A stretch of 57,924 nt of DNA from an uncultured Thiohalocapsa sp. (GTDB lineage: Bacteria; Pseudomonadota; Gammaproteobacteria; Chromatiales; Chromatiaceae). The DNA lies in assembly GCF_913063425.1 (NCBI RefSeq), contig NZ_CAJXYK010000041.1, forward strand, positions 1 to 57,924, read 5' to 3'. Made by a program: the position numbers and the translations under genes. Of the stretch, positions 48,463 through 57,860 are shown in pieces. The notes below the pieces were generated by a model that saw nothing but the letters and a program-made list of their open reading frames with translations, ran no database searches and had not been told where the DNA came from. The stretch's first letter is position 1. Every line of letters starts with the position of its first letter.

Positions 48463-50508
48463 ATGGTTCCTGCCTACAAGAATGCGACCGAGGGCGCCGA
48501 CGCGCCGCTCGACATCCTGTTTCTCAACCTGTCCAACTGGCCGGGCAATCCGGTCTATCCCTATGCCTTCGTGCAGGTCTCGGCGCTGGCGCGTCGGGCG
48601 GGCCTGTCGATTCGCCGCTGGGACGGCCTCGGGCTCAGCCGCGCGCAGCAGCTCGCCTGCATCACCGACCTGGTGCGGCAGCATCGCCCGCGGGCGGTGG
48701 GCTTTACGGTGCGCCAGGCGGACTCCACCCTCGCCGACGACTACATCGGGGCCAAGACGCTGACCGTGCCCGGCTGGTTTCCGCTGGAGGACACCCGCGC
48801 CGCCATCGAGCGGGTGCGCGAGCTCTCCGCCGCCAAAATCCTGGTCGGCGGCTTCACCTTCACGGTCAATCCGGTCTCGGCGGCCAAGTACCTGGAGCCG
48901 GACTTCGGCGTCGTCGGCGAGCCGGACGACGTCATCGCCCACTTCGACGAGATCATGGCCGGCCGCACCGAGGGCATCGCCAACCTGCTCTACCGGCAAG
49001 ACGGCGAGTGGCGACAGAACGAGCGCGTCTACTACGGCCCGCTGGACGCCCTGGAGTACACGCCGGAGATTATCGATGAGATCGTCGCCTTCCACGGCGA
49101 GCGTACCCTGCGCGAGACCCATCTCGCCGCGGTGCCGGGTCTCAATACCGCCGATGACACCGGCCGCGCCATCGCCGTGGAGATCTCCCGCGGCTGCCCC
49201 TGCCAATGTGCCTTCTGCTGCGAGCCCCTGGTCAAGGGCCGCACGCTGCGCCTGCGCGACCTCGACGTGGTGGAGGCCGAGGTCAAGGGCCTGCTGCGTC
49301 ACGGCCTGCGTTATTTCTGGTTCGTCTGCTCCGAGCTGACCTTCACCAAGGCCCATGTGCTGGACCTCGCCGAGCGCCTCATCCGCATCAACCGGGAGTT
49401 GGAGCTGCCGATCTACTGGCGCGCCTATTTCCTGCCGGTCAAGTTCGACAAGGACGAGTTCCGTATCCTGTTGCGCTCGGGCCTGATGCTGGAGCAGAAC
49501 GGTCCCTTCTCGGACCTGAGCAACGAGACCCTCGCGCAGATGCACGAGCCCTATCGGGTCAAGCACGCCCTGGCGCATATCCGCGACCTGATGGAGCTGA
49601 ACGAGGAGCCGGAGTTTGCGCACCGCAGGATGGACCGCTGGATTCTGTGGTCCTGGCTCGCAAATCCCTATGCCACCCGCGAGTCGGTGCGTCAAACCCT
49701 GGAGACCTTCGCGTCGCTCGGGCTGGACCTCCATTACGACGCCGCCGAAGGCTATCCGGCCCTGCGCGTCTACGAGGGGCTGCGCAACCTGCCCGAGGAC
49801 ACACCCCAGCGCACCGAGATCGTCACCGGCGACCGCTCAACAGCGAAGTCGATCATTCACCCCGCCTTCTGCTACAGCCACGACCTGCTGGCCCACTTCG
49901 GCGACGTGGATCGTCTGCACGACTTCCTGTTCTATGCCCACGAGACGCTGCTCTCGCGCCATTATCGGGCCACGCGCGACTGGCTGGGCTGGAGCCTGCA
50001 ACGCCCGGCGGGCGAGCTTACCGGGCTGCTGGCGCCGATCACGCCGGAGCCCCTGGCCATGCCCCCATGGGTGGATCATCCCGAGCTCACCGATCGTCAC
50101 CCGGCGCAGTGGTACGCGTCGGCCTACCGCTGCTGGGAGCAGGCCGGGCGCGATTGGGAACGGCTGCGCGATGCCCTGGAAGGGCAGGATCAGGCGCGAA
50201 GCAACGCGATGATCGCCGCACTGCTGCACCAGGGGTTTGCGCACCGCCATGCGGCCCGGGACAGGCACTTCGTCGAGCTCGGGCTGATGGCGCCGGGCGC
50301 AGCCGCGCCGCTGGAGTCTCCCTATGGCGCTTTGACCAGGCTGCTGCCCCGCTTTGCGGATGAGGAGGCGCTGTGCCGCCACGTGACCCATCGCCATGGT
50401 GAGCAGGCCGCGGCGCTGCTGCGCTATTACCTCTATGCACTGAATCTGAGGCTGCGCCCGGAGCTGCGCTTCCTCGCGTCGGCTGCGGACGTGGAGCAGG
50501 CTGCCTGA
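48463..50508 (+). CDS. Radical SAM protein with N-terminal B12-binding-like domain
   Basis: A 681-residue protein. The first 180 residues form a Rossmann-like cobalamin-binding-type domain, but I do not see the DxHxxG histidine motif, so cobalamin, if bound, would be base-off without the His ligand. The iron-sulfur motif CPCQCAFC (CxxxCxxC) lies near 245-252 in VEISRGCPCQCAFCCEP. A TIM-barrel follows and a long helical C-terminal region from about 480 is unassigned. Such proteins methylate unreactive carbons, rearrange rings or form C-C/C-S bonds. Located among tailoring genes, it likely acts on the cluster product or a building block. Start ATG 48463 follows GAGAG. Confidence 0.85.
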   Translation: MVPAYKNATEGADAPLDILFLNLSNWPGNPVYPYAFVQVSALARRAGLSIRRWDGLGLSRAQQLACITDLVRQHRPRAVGFTVRQADSTLADDYIGAKTLTVPGWFPLEDTRAAIERVRELSAAKILVGGFTFTVNPVSAAKYLEPDFGVVGEPDDVIAHFDEIMAGRTEGIANLLYRQDGEWRQNERVYYGPLDALEYTPEIIDEIVAFHGERTLRETHLAAVPGLNTADDTGRAIAVEISRGCPCQCAFCCEPLVKGRTLRLRDLDVVEAEVKGLLRHGLRYFWFVCSELTFTKAHVLDLAERLIRINRELELPIYWRAYFLPVKFDKDEFRILLRSGLMLEQNGPFSDLSNETLAQMHEPYRVKHALAHIRDLMELNEEPEFAHRRMDRWILWSWLANPYATRESVRQTLETFASLGLDLHYDAAEGYPALRVYEGLRNLPEDTPQRTEIVTGDRSTAKSIIHPAFCYSHDLLAHFGDVDRLHDFLFYAHETLLSRHYRATRDWLGWSLQRPAGELTGLLAPITPEPLAMPPWVDHPELTDRHPAQWYASAYRCWEQAGRDWERLRDALEGQDQARSNAMIAALLHQGFAHRHAARDRHFVELGLMAPGAAAPLESPYGALTRLLPRFADEEALCRHVTHRHGEQAAALLRYYLYALNLRLRPELRFLASAADVEQAA

Positions 50509-50715
50509 GGGCACCATGAGCCCGCCCGATGTCGATGCCGGCAGATGCCTGCGCAGCAGGTGCCATGAACGCCCTTGATCATACTTCCGGCCCGCTCGCG
50601 ACAATGGCCCCGGGATGCAGAGCGTGCGCCTGTGCTCCAACGCCGCAGCGTGGGAGCCCGGGCCGCATCCCGGGTTGGACTCAGGATCGACCTGCAAACA
50701 GCGGAGACCTCACCC

Positions 50716-51387
50716 ATGAACCGACCCGACGACTGGCATGCGCAGGCGGATGCCTATCTTGCCTACTTCGAGGACAACCCGAACCGCATCTCCTCGACCC
50801 GGGTCTTCCCCCGGCTGCTCGAGCACTTCGGTGATCTGCGCGGCCTGCGCGTGCTGGACTTCGGCTGCGGCCAGGGCCGCTTTGCCCGGGCCATGGCCGA
50901 TGCCGGGGCGAAGGTGACCGCCTTCGACGCGTCCTCCGCCGAGATCGCCAACGCCCGCGCGCTCGATCAAGGCCGCGGCATCCGCTATGTCGAGCGCCAG
51001 CAGGACCTGCTCGACGCGGGGCCGTTCGATCGCATCCTGTGCTTCATGGTGCTGCTGTGCAACGACACCGAGGGCGCCGACGCGCTGCTGCGGATGCTCT
51101 ACTCGCTGACCGCGCCCGGCGGACGCCTGGGGCTCGCCAATACCGACACGGCAACCCTCGGCCGGCGCTTTCCGGACTTCCATTCGCAGCCGCCGGCAGA
51201 GCCGAGCCGCGGGGCCACCTACCGGAGCTTTATCCCCACCAGCGCCGGTGTCATGGAGGTCACCGATCACTACTACAGCCCCGAGCACCTGCGCGCAATG
51301 CTCGCGGATGCAGGCTTCGAGCTGCGCGCCGAGGAGCGGGTGGCCGAGCCCTTCATCCTGCACATCGCCGCGCGGGTGCCAGCGTAA
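50716..51387 (+). CDS. Class I SAM-dependent methyltransferase
   Basis: A 223-residue small-molecule methyltransferase. Motif I VLDFGCGQGRFARAMA lies at about 46-61, followed by an acidic motif-II strand (VTAFDASSAEI) and the post-motif FDRILCFMVLL. The C-terminal half (YYSPEHLRAMLADAGFEL) matches UbiE/Coq5-like O-, N- or C-methyltransferases. Distinct from the NPPF-type pair. GGAG precedes ATG 50716. It lies 207 bases after the radical SAM gene and 68 bases before the sulfotransferase gene. Confidence 0.85.
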   Translation: MNRPDDWHAQADAYLAYFEDNPNRISSTRVFPRLLEHFGDLRGLRVLDFGCGQGRFARAMADAGAKVTAFDASSAEIANARALDQGRGIRYVERQQDLLDAGPFDRILCFMVLLCNDTEGADALLRMLYSLTAPGGRLGLANTDTATLGRRFPDFHSQPPAEPSRGATYRSFIPTSAGVMEVTDHYYSPEHLRAMLADAGFELRAEERVAEPFILHIAARVPA

Positions 51388-51455
51388 CCATTGTCCCGAC
51401 ACGTTCCGCCCCGTGGCGGTGCGACCGACGCGAAAAGCCGCGAACGAGGCGCAAT

Positions 51456-52370
51456 ATGCCCATCCAGCCTGCTGACCGTCCCTGGGGGCGCGCGACCACC
51501 CTGGAGGGATTCGCGGCCCTGCATGACCACCTGATGGGGACGCAGTACCGCCAGGCCCTGCTTGAGCCCGGTCCCGGCGATGTCATTATCTCGCCCTTCG
51601 CCAAGAGCGGCACCACCTGGCTTCAGCACATTGCCCACGGCCTGCGCTCCCGGGGGGACATGGGCTTCGAGGAGATCAGCTTCGCCGTGCCCTGTCTCGA
51701 TTACCCTCATCCGCTGGGCGTCGATCTGAATGCGCCTCAGGGCTTCGAGCCGCGCCTGTTCATGACCCATTCCAATTGGCACGATGTGCCGAAAGGCGCG
51801 CGTTACATCGCCGCCTTCCGCAATCCAAAGCACGTCATCGTCTCCTATTACCGGATGCTGGAGAATTGGTTCTTCGAGCCCGGTGCCATCGACTTGGATG
51901 CCTTCGCGCTGTACTTTGTGCCACCTGACGGCGTATTGGACGACTGGTGGCTGCACATGGTCTCCTGGTGGGAGCAGCGCGCGAACCCCGCGGTGCTGCT
52001 GCTGAGCTATGAGGAGATGGTGGCGGATCTGCCCGGCACCGTGCGCAGCATCGCCGCATTGATGGGCATTGCTCCCACAGATGACCTGCTGGATATCGTT
52101 GTCCGCCAATCCTCCCGGGATTTCATGCTGGCCCATGCGCATCAATTCGATGAGCGCGGCCTGCGCCGTCTGGCGGAGCAGGAAATCGGTCTGCCATTCG
52201 ACAGCGATGCCGTCAAGGTCACCCCGGGGGCCGACAAGCGCCGCTACCGGCTTTCGCCCGAGGTGGATGCGGCATTCGACGCCGTTTGGCGCAGCCAGGT
52301 CGAGCCAAGAACGGGCCTGGCGAGCTACGACGATCTGCGTCTGGCAGTGCGCGCGCGAAATCCCGGATAG
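51456..52370 (+). CDS. PAPS-dependent sulfotransferase
   Basis: A 304-residue cytosolic-type sulfotransferase. The 5'-phosphosulfate loop PFAKSGTTWLQHI is at about 47-59 and the 3'-phosphate motif RNPKHVIVSYYR at about 122-133. A catalytic His is expected in the THSNWHD region. It moves sulfate from PAPS to a hydroxyl or amine. It is the last rightward gene of the cluster, so the final product is probably sulfated, at least in part. ACGAGG precedes ATG 51456. Confidence 0.9.
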   Translation: MPIQPADRPWGRATTLEGFAALHDHLMGTQYRQALLEPGPGDVIISPFAKSGTTWLQHIAHGLRSRGDMGFEEISFAVPCLDYPHPLGVDLNAPQGFEPRLFMTHSNWHDVPKGARYIAAFRNPKHVIVSYYRMLENWFFEPGAIDLDAFALYFVPPDGVLDDWWLHMVSWWEQRANPAVLLLSYEEMVADLPGTVRSIAALMGIAPTDDLLDIVVRQSSRDFMLAHAHQFDERGLRRLAEQEIGLPFDSDAVKVTPGADKRRYRLSPEVDAAFDAVWRSQVEPRTGLASYDDLRLAVRARNPG

Positions 52371-52465
52371 GGCTCGCGTGGCGAGCCCCAAATCGCAGCA
52401 TGCCGGGCGCCCGCCTGAGCTTTAGGCCGCCGGCGGTAACGCCCCTGCCTGCTCGGCTTCGCCCG

Positions 52466-53824
52466 TCACGGGGCCGCGCTGCTCGGGGGTGTGCCGTTGG
52501 GATCGGCGCCGGCGGCCACCTGGATGTCGCGGAAGACGGCTTCGACGCGCGCCGCTGACGGCGGCACGATGGGCGTGCGTCCCGCAACGATGTCCTGGCA
52601 GAGCCGCGTGAGCTCGCGGGTTGCGAAGGCCCGGACCAGGGCCTCCTGCCAGGGACCGCTGGTCTCCGGCCAGCCCGCGCGGTAGAGGCGGCGCAGCCAG
52701 CCGGGCGTGACCTGCTCCTGCACGCGCTCGGCCAGGGCCTCCACCTCGGTATCCACCAGCAGATGCTCGTAGGCGGCCTGTTCGGCGGCCTCGCGCACGA
52801 TGGCCAGCATCCGCTGCGCATCGTCGGGGACGATCCGGTCGGCGACGCGCTTGGCGGCCATGGAGCCTGCCGTGCCGCCGCCGGCGGCGCCGAGCAGGCC
52901 GCCGAGGAGTGCACCCAGTGGTCCGCCCACTGCGGCGCCCGCTGCGGCACCGGTCACCCAGCCCCCGGCGGCCGTCACGGCGCCGGAGGTCTTGACCACC
53001 AGATTTTTGGTGAATTGCGGCCAGGAGATGCTGTGGGCGAGGGCGGCGCGGTAGAGGTCGAGGTTCACGACCGCGGTCAAGGTCGAGACGACGGGGTTGG
53101 CCCGCATCGGTGCGCCGGCGAAGGTACTGCGGGCTGAGCTGGTCAGGGATTTGACGGCGCCGAGGGCTGCGTCTGCGGTGGAGCGGCCCGCCGGCGACTG
53201 TGCGATGCCGGCGGCGGCGCTGCTGACTGCCGCCGGGCGGGTGCTGCCGCCGTGCAGGTGCGCGGCGATCAGGGCGCCCAGCCCCGCTTGCTGTCCCGCC
53301 GTGTCGGTCTCCAGCTGCCAGGCGAGCGCTTGTGCGATGGCCTTGTCCGTGTCCGCGCCGGCCCAGCGGGCACGGGCGTAGCTGACCGCGAAGCCGAGGC
53401 CACAGGCGCAATCGGTGGTGATGAGTCCGCTTTCGGGTAGGACTCCCACGCCGACCACGGAGCCGCTGCGGGCGAGCGTCAGGGCTTGGGAGTAGGTGAG
53501 GGTGCCGCGGCAGAGCCGGAAGCGCCCCGCTTCCTCCGGCATTGCAGGGCGTGCATCCTTTGCACCCGCCACGGGCGTACCGGGTGCGTCCGGCGGCGCA
53601 GCGTCCGTGTCGTTCAAACACTGCGAACAGGCCCGAAACTGCTCCCTCGGCAGCTCGATCAACCGCGCTGACGAGGTTCGGGCGTCGGCGGCCAGCGCCC
53701 TCAGTGCCTTCGCGCACTGCGCAGAGGTGGGCAGATAGAGGCTTGCCATCGACAGGCGGCTGCCGTCATCGGCATGCGCGGCTGACGGGAACAGGTCATC
53801 GAAATGGGCTGGACCAGTGGTCAT
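52466..53824 (-). CDS. Uncharacterised membrane-associated protein with glycine zipper
   Basis: A 452-residue protein from ATG 53824; the open frame reaches to 54055 but the extra part is Arg/Gly repeat and low complexity. The N-terminal 200 residues are mostly helical with two Cys pairs (FRACSQCL and TTDCACGLGF). Around 295-325 is a Gly/Ala-rich double helix (GAAAGAAVGGPLGALLGGLL, then GAAGGGTAG), a glycine zipper that can insert in membranes. The C-terminus is helical and charged. No family is recognised. It is divergent from the DUF697-like/P-type ATPase pair and probably belongs with them; no connection to the sulfotransferase is evident. Confidence 0.6.
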   Translation of the reverse strand: MTTGPAHFDDLFPSAAHADDGSRLSMASLYLPTSAQCAKALRALAADARTSSARLIELPREQFRACSQCLNDTDAAPPDAPGTPVAGAKDARPAMPEEAGRFRLCRGTLTYSQALTLARSGSVVGVGVLPESGLITTDCACGLGFAVSYARARWAGADTDKAIAQALAWQLETDTAGQQAGLGALIAAHLHGGSTRPAAVSSAAAGIAQSPAGRSTADAALGAVKSLTSSARSTFAGAPMRANPVVSTLTAVVNLDLYRAALAHSISWPQFTKNLVVKTSGAVTAAGGWVTGAAAGAAVGGPLGALLGGLLGAAGGGTAGSMAAKRVADRIVPDDAQRMLAIVREAAEQAAYEHLLVDTEVEALAERVQEQVTPGWLRRLYRAGWPETSGPWQEALVRAFATRELTRLCQDIVAGRTPIVPPSAARVEAVFRDIQVAAGADPNGTPPSSAAP

Positions 53825-54376
53825 CGGGCGGGCGGCGGTTGTCGGTGCAAGGTAAGCTCTATTCTGCGCCGTTGCGAGCAGCAGGGCGCTGAACGCGCTG
53901 ACTCCCATTGATTGGGGCCAGGATGCCGGGCAGAAACCGGGTCCGGACGGCTGCCCCCTGGAGCGCCCCCGGGAGCGCCCCCGGGAGCGTCCATGGGGCC
54001 TCTTCCTGCACCCGGCTTCCGGCTGTGTCCTGTGGGCTCGAAGGGGCGCAGCCACGGGCAGGATTTGTCCACGGCAATAGTCGCTTTGCGAGTGTCAATC
54101 CCTTGTGATTGGCGCCGTTGCACGGTCCAAGCAGGATGATCGCCGACCGACCAACACTGCGGGTCCCGCCGCTGCAATCATCGCCATCTCCAGACGACAC
54201 ACTTCCAAGCCACCGGGGTTGTCCCGGCGGGCGTGGGCACCTAAGGCAATTGCTGATGCGCCTTGTCTGTGACGCCTTGGCGCATTGTCGATCCGGGCGC
54301 ACCCTGTCCGGAGGAGACCTGCCGGCGAGCAGCCGTTTCCCTGACGCTTCCGCCCCCTGACGAGGAGTCGTATCCG
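53825..54376. other. Divergent intergenic region with 12-bp repeat
   Basis: About 550 bases between divergent genes. It contains two and a half copies of the 12-base unit GAGCGCCCCCGG at 53961-53992, which would read as an Arg/Ser/Gly repeat if the minus-strand gene started further upstream. Otherwise no gene is supported. Confidence 0.5.
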
Positions 54377-54973
54377 ATGACTGATCAAGCACGGCCGGAC
54401 AGCGCTGCCGACGCCGGTACCGCCGAAGCCGAGCCCCCGGCGCCCGAGGCGCGGCATGCTGCCGCGGAGCGCCTGGTACACCAATACACGCTCGGCGCCA
54501 TGGCCGTCGGCCTGGTCCCGGTGCCGCTGGTGGACCTCGCGGCGCTGGTGGCGGTGCAGCTCAAGATGCTGCACGGGCTGGCCGGCCTTTACGATATCGA
54601 TTTCAAGGCCGACCTCGGCCGCTCCGCGGTGGCAAGCCTGGTGGGCGGCGTGCTGCCCGGGGCCATGGCGCCCACGCTCGCCGCGAGCCTCAGCAAGCTG
54701 ATTCCCGTGTCCGGTCAGCTGCTCGGCGGCGGCACCCTGGTGATCCTGAACGGGGCTGCAACCTATGCCATCGGCAAGGTCTTCATCCAGCATTTCGCCG
54801 CCGGCGGGACCTTCCTGACCTTCGACCCAGAGGCCGTGCGCGACTACTTCGAGCAGCAGTTCGAGGCCGGCAAGCAGGTGGCCGCGGAGCTGAAGCCGAA
54901 GGCGCGCCGCAGGGCGGAGAAGACCGAGGGCGTCCCCGGCGCGTCCGCAGCCGAGCAGTCCGCGGGCGAATGA
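54377..54973 (+). CDS. DUF697-like membrane protein
   Basis: A 198-residue protein. After an acidic, Ala/Pro-rich N-terminus comes RLVHQYTLGAMAVGLVPVPL and VDLAALVAVQLKMLHGLAG, the hallmark of DUF697/YcjF-like domains: two or three helices with a Gly/Pro-rich hairpin. A second hydrophobic region (GQLLGGGTLVILNGAATYAI) follows, then an amphipathic helix with DYFEQQFEAGKQ and a basic tail. DUF697 proteins are often linked to GTPases or membrane stress; the function is unknown. GAGGAG lies ten bases before ATG 54377. It is followed by P-type ATPase copy C after 89 bases, suggesting a functional pair. Confidence 0.75.
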   Translation: MTDQARPDSAADAGTAEAEPPAPEARHAAAERLVHQYTLGAMAVGLVPVPLVDLAALVAVQLKMLHGLAGLYDIDFKADLGRSAVASLVGGVLPGAMAPTLAASLSKLIPVSGQLLGGGTLVILNGAATYAIGKVFIQHFAAGGTFLTFDPEAVRDYFEQQFEAGKQVAAELKPKARRRAEKTEGVPGASAAEQSAGE

Positions 54974-55062
54974 GGCGGGCAGGGCAGCCCCAGGCGGTGG
55001 ACCGGTCTCAGGCAGCGATGCAGCGCCTGCGCCGCCGGGCTGCGCCGGCCGGGGGCTGAGCC

Positions 55063-57066
55063 GTGGCGCTGGCACAGGTGGGCCTTGCGCTCGGCGCCTA
55101 CGCCGGCCAGCGCCTGGTCGATCGCAACCGGCGCTCGCGCCGGCTGCGGCACCTGTTGCGCGGGCAGGGCAGCGCGCGGCAGCACGCGGACATGCAGGCG
55201 GGGGTGGATGCGCTGGCGCGGCGCCGGTCGGATTTTCATGCCGGCAGCTGGGCGCTGGCACTCTGTGTGGGCAGTTATGCCCTGCCTATCCTGAGCCCGG
55301 CGGCGCTGGCGCTCACCGTCTACAGCATGCTGCCGTTGCTGCGCGCGGGCGAGCGGGCGCTGGTGCGGGATGCCCACGTGGGCGATGACGCGGTGAACGT
55401 CATTGTCTGTATCGGTGCGCTGGGGCTGGGCCAGCCTCTGGCCGCCGCGCTGCAGTGCTGGATTCACCACGGCGCCGAGGTCGCGGTGCTCGGCAGCCGT
55501 GAGCGGGCGCGCCGTCTACTGGATACCCGGCTGCCGACGCCCACCCGAGCCCGGGTGCTGCACGGTGAGCGCGAAGTGCTCACGGCCGTGGACGCGCTGC
55601 GCCCGGGTGACCTGGTGGCGCTCGCCACCGGCGAGCCCGTGCCCGTGGACGGGCGCATCGAGCAGGGTAGTCTCAGCGTCGATCAGCAGCAGCTCAGCGG
55701 CGAATCGGTGCCGCGGGCACTGGGACCGGGCGAGACCGTCTATGCCGGCACCCTGGTGCTGCGCGGGCAGGCGCGGGCGCGGGTGACGGTCGCAGGCCGC
55801 GAGACGACGCTGGCGCGGGTGCAACGCATCCTGCGCGCCGGTGCCGGTCATCAGACGGCGCTGCAGCTGAAGGCGGAGGCCATCGCCGACGCCGCCTCCG
55901 TGCCGCTGCTTGGCGTCAGTGCGCTGGCCTGGCCTCTGATCGGCCCATCGGCGGCGCTCGCGATCCTGTTCAGCGCGCCGGTCAACGCGGTTCGGGCCGC
56001 CGGTGCGCTGGCCGTCTCTGACGAGGTGACGACACTGCTGGCCGACGGCGTCTTGGTGAAGGACGGCCGTGCCCTGGAGGCCCTGGCGGCGGTGGACACG
56101 GTGCTCTTCGACAAGACCGGCACCCTGACCTCGGACGCACTGCTGGTCGCCGAGGTGGTCGCCAGCGGCTGCTGGGAGCCCGGGCGCGTGCTGGCCGCAG
56201 CGGCCGCGGCGGAGGGGCGGCTCACGCATCCCCTGGCACAGGCCCTGGCGGCGGCGGCGGAGCAGTCGGACTGCCCGCCGCTGCAGGCGACGGCAACGGA
56301 CTTCCGGGTCGGCTTCGGCGTCAGCGCCATCATCGACGGCGAGCAGGTGCTGGTGGGCGGGCGCCGCCACCTGCAGGCCGCGGGCATTCCCATCGATGCG
56401 CACGCCCGCCGTGCCCTTGCCGCCGCCGAAGTCCAGGGCGCGACGGCCCTGCTGGTGGCGGACGCGGAGGCCGTACAGGGGGTGATCAGCCTGCGTGCGC
56501 GCGAGCGACCGGAGGCTGCCGGTATCCTGCATTTTCTGCGCGAGCATGGGATTGGTCAGCTGGCCCTGGTCTCCGGCGATGCCGAGGAGCCCACCCGGGC
56601 ACAGGCCAAGGCGCTCGGGCTCGCAGAGGCGTACAGCAATGTGCTGCCGGAGGAAAAGGCTGCGCTGGTGCGCCGTCTGCAGGCGGCGGGCCGGCGGGTC
56701 TGCTTCATCGGGGACGGCGTGAATGACGCGCTGGCCATGCGCCAGGCCGACTGCGCCATCTCGCTGCATGGCGCCGCGGACCTGGCCACGGATACCGCCG
56801 GCATCATTCTGCTCGACGGCGGGCTGCGCCGCCTGCCGCGGGCGCTCACGACGGCCCGCGCGCAGCAGGCGCGGCTGCGCTCGATACTGACCTACTGGGG
56901 CGGGTACGCGGTGCTCAACACCGCCCTGAATCTGGGCCTGCGCCTCGGCGTGCTGCCGTCGTCACTGCTGTTCGGGGCCGTCTTCGGCGTCGGAGTGCTG
57001 GCGACGCGGTCGCCGCGCCTGAAGGCGGCCGATGACGAAGGCGAGGGGGCCCGCGGCGCCGTCTGA
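55063..57066 (+). CDS. P1B-like P-type ATPase lacking the CPx motif (copy C)
   Basis: A 667-residue pump homologue, the most diverged of the three. Actuator motif SGES near 211, phosphorylation motif DKTGTLT near 349 and hinge GDGVND near 550 are intact. The place of CPC before GVLVKDG reads FSAPVNAVRAA, with no Cys. No N-terminal metal-binding domain; only one or two short helices precede the first membrane pair. The predicted start is GTG 55063. It lies directly behind the DUF697-like gene. The transported ion is unknown; the lack of the thiolate site argues against copper(I), zinc or cadmium. Confidence 0.8.
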   Translation: MALAQVGLALGAYAGQRLVDRNRRSRRLRHLLRGQGSARQHADMQAGVDALARRRSDFHAGSWALALCVGSYALPILSPAALALTVYSMLPLLRAGERALVRDAHVGDDAVNVIVCIGALGLGQPLAAALQCWIHHGAEVAVLGSRERARRLLDTRLPTPTRARVLHGEREVLTAVDALRPGDLVALATGEPVPVDGRIEQGSLSVDQQQLSGESVPRALGPGETVYAGTLVLRGQARARVTVAGRETTLARVQRILRAGAGHQTALQLKAEAIADAASVPLLGVSALAWPLIGPSAALAILFSAPVNAVRAAGALAVSDEVTTLLADGVLVKDGRALEALAAVDTVLFDKTGTLTSDALLVAEVVASGCWEPGRVLAAAAAAEGRLTHPLAQALAAAAEQSDCPPLQATATDFRVGFGVSAIIDGEQVLVGGRRHLQAAGIPIDAHARRALAAAEVQGATALLVADAEAVQGVISLRARERPEAAGILHFLREHGIGQLALVSGDAEEPTRAQAKALGLAEAYSNVLPEEKAALVRRLQAAGRRVCFIGDGVNDALAMRQADCAISLHGAADLATDTAGIILLDGGLRRLPRALTTARAQQARLRSILTYWGGYAVLNTALNLGLRLGVLPSSLLFGAVFGVGVLATRSPRLKAADDEGEGARGAV

Positions 57067-57162
57067 TACGCCATCGGCGCCTGGACCTGGGTGAGGGACC
57101 GGTTGGTGTGCCACCGCCCGGCGCCGCGGCAGCGTACGGTGAGAGCGCCGTGGCGGGCTTGG

Positions 57163-57624
57163 CTAGTCCGGGTCCGAGCTGGTCGAGGCGTCTTCGCGCT
57201 TGCGTTCCCACAGCAGGCGGCGGCGAAACCGCACGCTGTCTGCGTCGCACTCCACCGCGGCCTTGCATGCCCGGCAGTAGTCCGTGACCAGCGCGCGCAT
57301 ACCGGCCTCCAGCGCCGGCCACTCGGCGAGCTCGCCGTCCACGAGCCAGGCCAGGTCGATGTCGAAGTCCGCACAGAAGCCGCCCACTTGCTCGGCGAGG
57401 GCCTCGCGGCCGATGGCGTCCAGGTCTTCGATCCAGGCACGCAGGGCCGCATCCGTCAGATTGCCGTCCGCCAGCGCCCAGGCGCCGAAGCGCTCGGCGA
57501 GCTGCCGCCGCTCGACACCGCTCAGCCGGGCGGCACGCTCGCGCATCCAGCCGCTGACGTCAGCAGCGAAGTCCTGCATCTCGGTGGCCATTCCCGCCAG
57601 GCGGGTGCGCAGCAGTGGTTGCAT
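57163..57624 (-). CDS. Uncharacterised small helical protein
   Basis: A 153-residue soluble protein from ATG 57624 (GGAG about 12 bases upstream; the open frame runs on to 57891 but that part is spacer-like). Mostly alpha-helical and acidic, with FAADVSGWMRERAARLSGVE near the start and CADFDIDLAWLVDGEL in the middle; two Cys flank YCRACKAAVECDAD near the C-terminus. No family is recognised. It is convergent with the P-type ATPase copy C, and I cannot tell whether it is functionally linked. Confidence 0.55.
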   Translation of the reverse strand: MQPLLRTRLAGMATEMQDFAADVSGWMRERAARLSGVERRQLAERFGAWALADGNLTDAALRAWIEDLDAIGREALAEQVGGFCADFDIDLAWLVDGELAEWPALEAGMRALVTDYCRACKAAVECDADSVRFRRRLLWERKREDASTSSDPD

Positions 57625-57844
57625 TGTTGCCGGTTCTCCAGACGGATGACGCCATGACGGCCGGTGCCCGACCGCCAAGGTAGTCGAAGAGGGTAGCCGA
57701 CGCGAGCCCCGTTCGTCAGCCGCGCTCGATGCCGTTTGCGGCGCCGGCTTAGCGGACGCAACAGAATCTTTGCCGAACGCAGGACCACGCCGCGATCTGA
57801 GCCTCGGGTCTTGCGCCGCCAAGGGGCCGACATGCGACTTTACA

Positions 57845-57860
57845 TAATATACATTATGCG
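57845..57860. promoter_or_regulatory. AT-rich perfect inverted repeat, possible operator/promoter
   Basis: CATAAT and ATTATG are exact inverted arms around ATAC, in a run of AT within otherwise very GC-rich DNA. Such a site is typical of a repressor-binding operator overlapping a -10 box. It may control the gene to the right of the window or the small leftward gene at 57624. Confidence 0.45.

Noticed and set aside
52422..53717. Second minus-strand frame of 431 codons overlapping the glycine-zipper gene
   Set aside because: Very Arg/Gly/Pro-rich; the overlapping frame has a normal hydrophobic pattern and Cys pairs.
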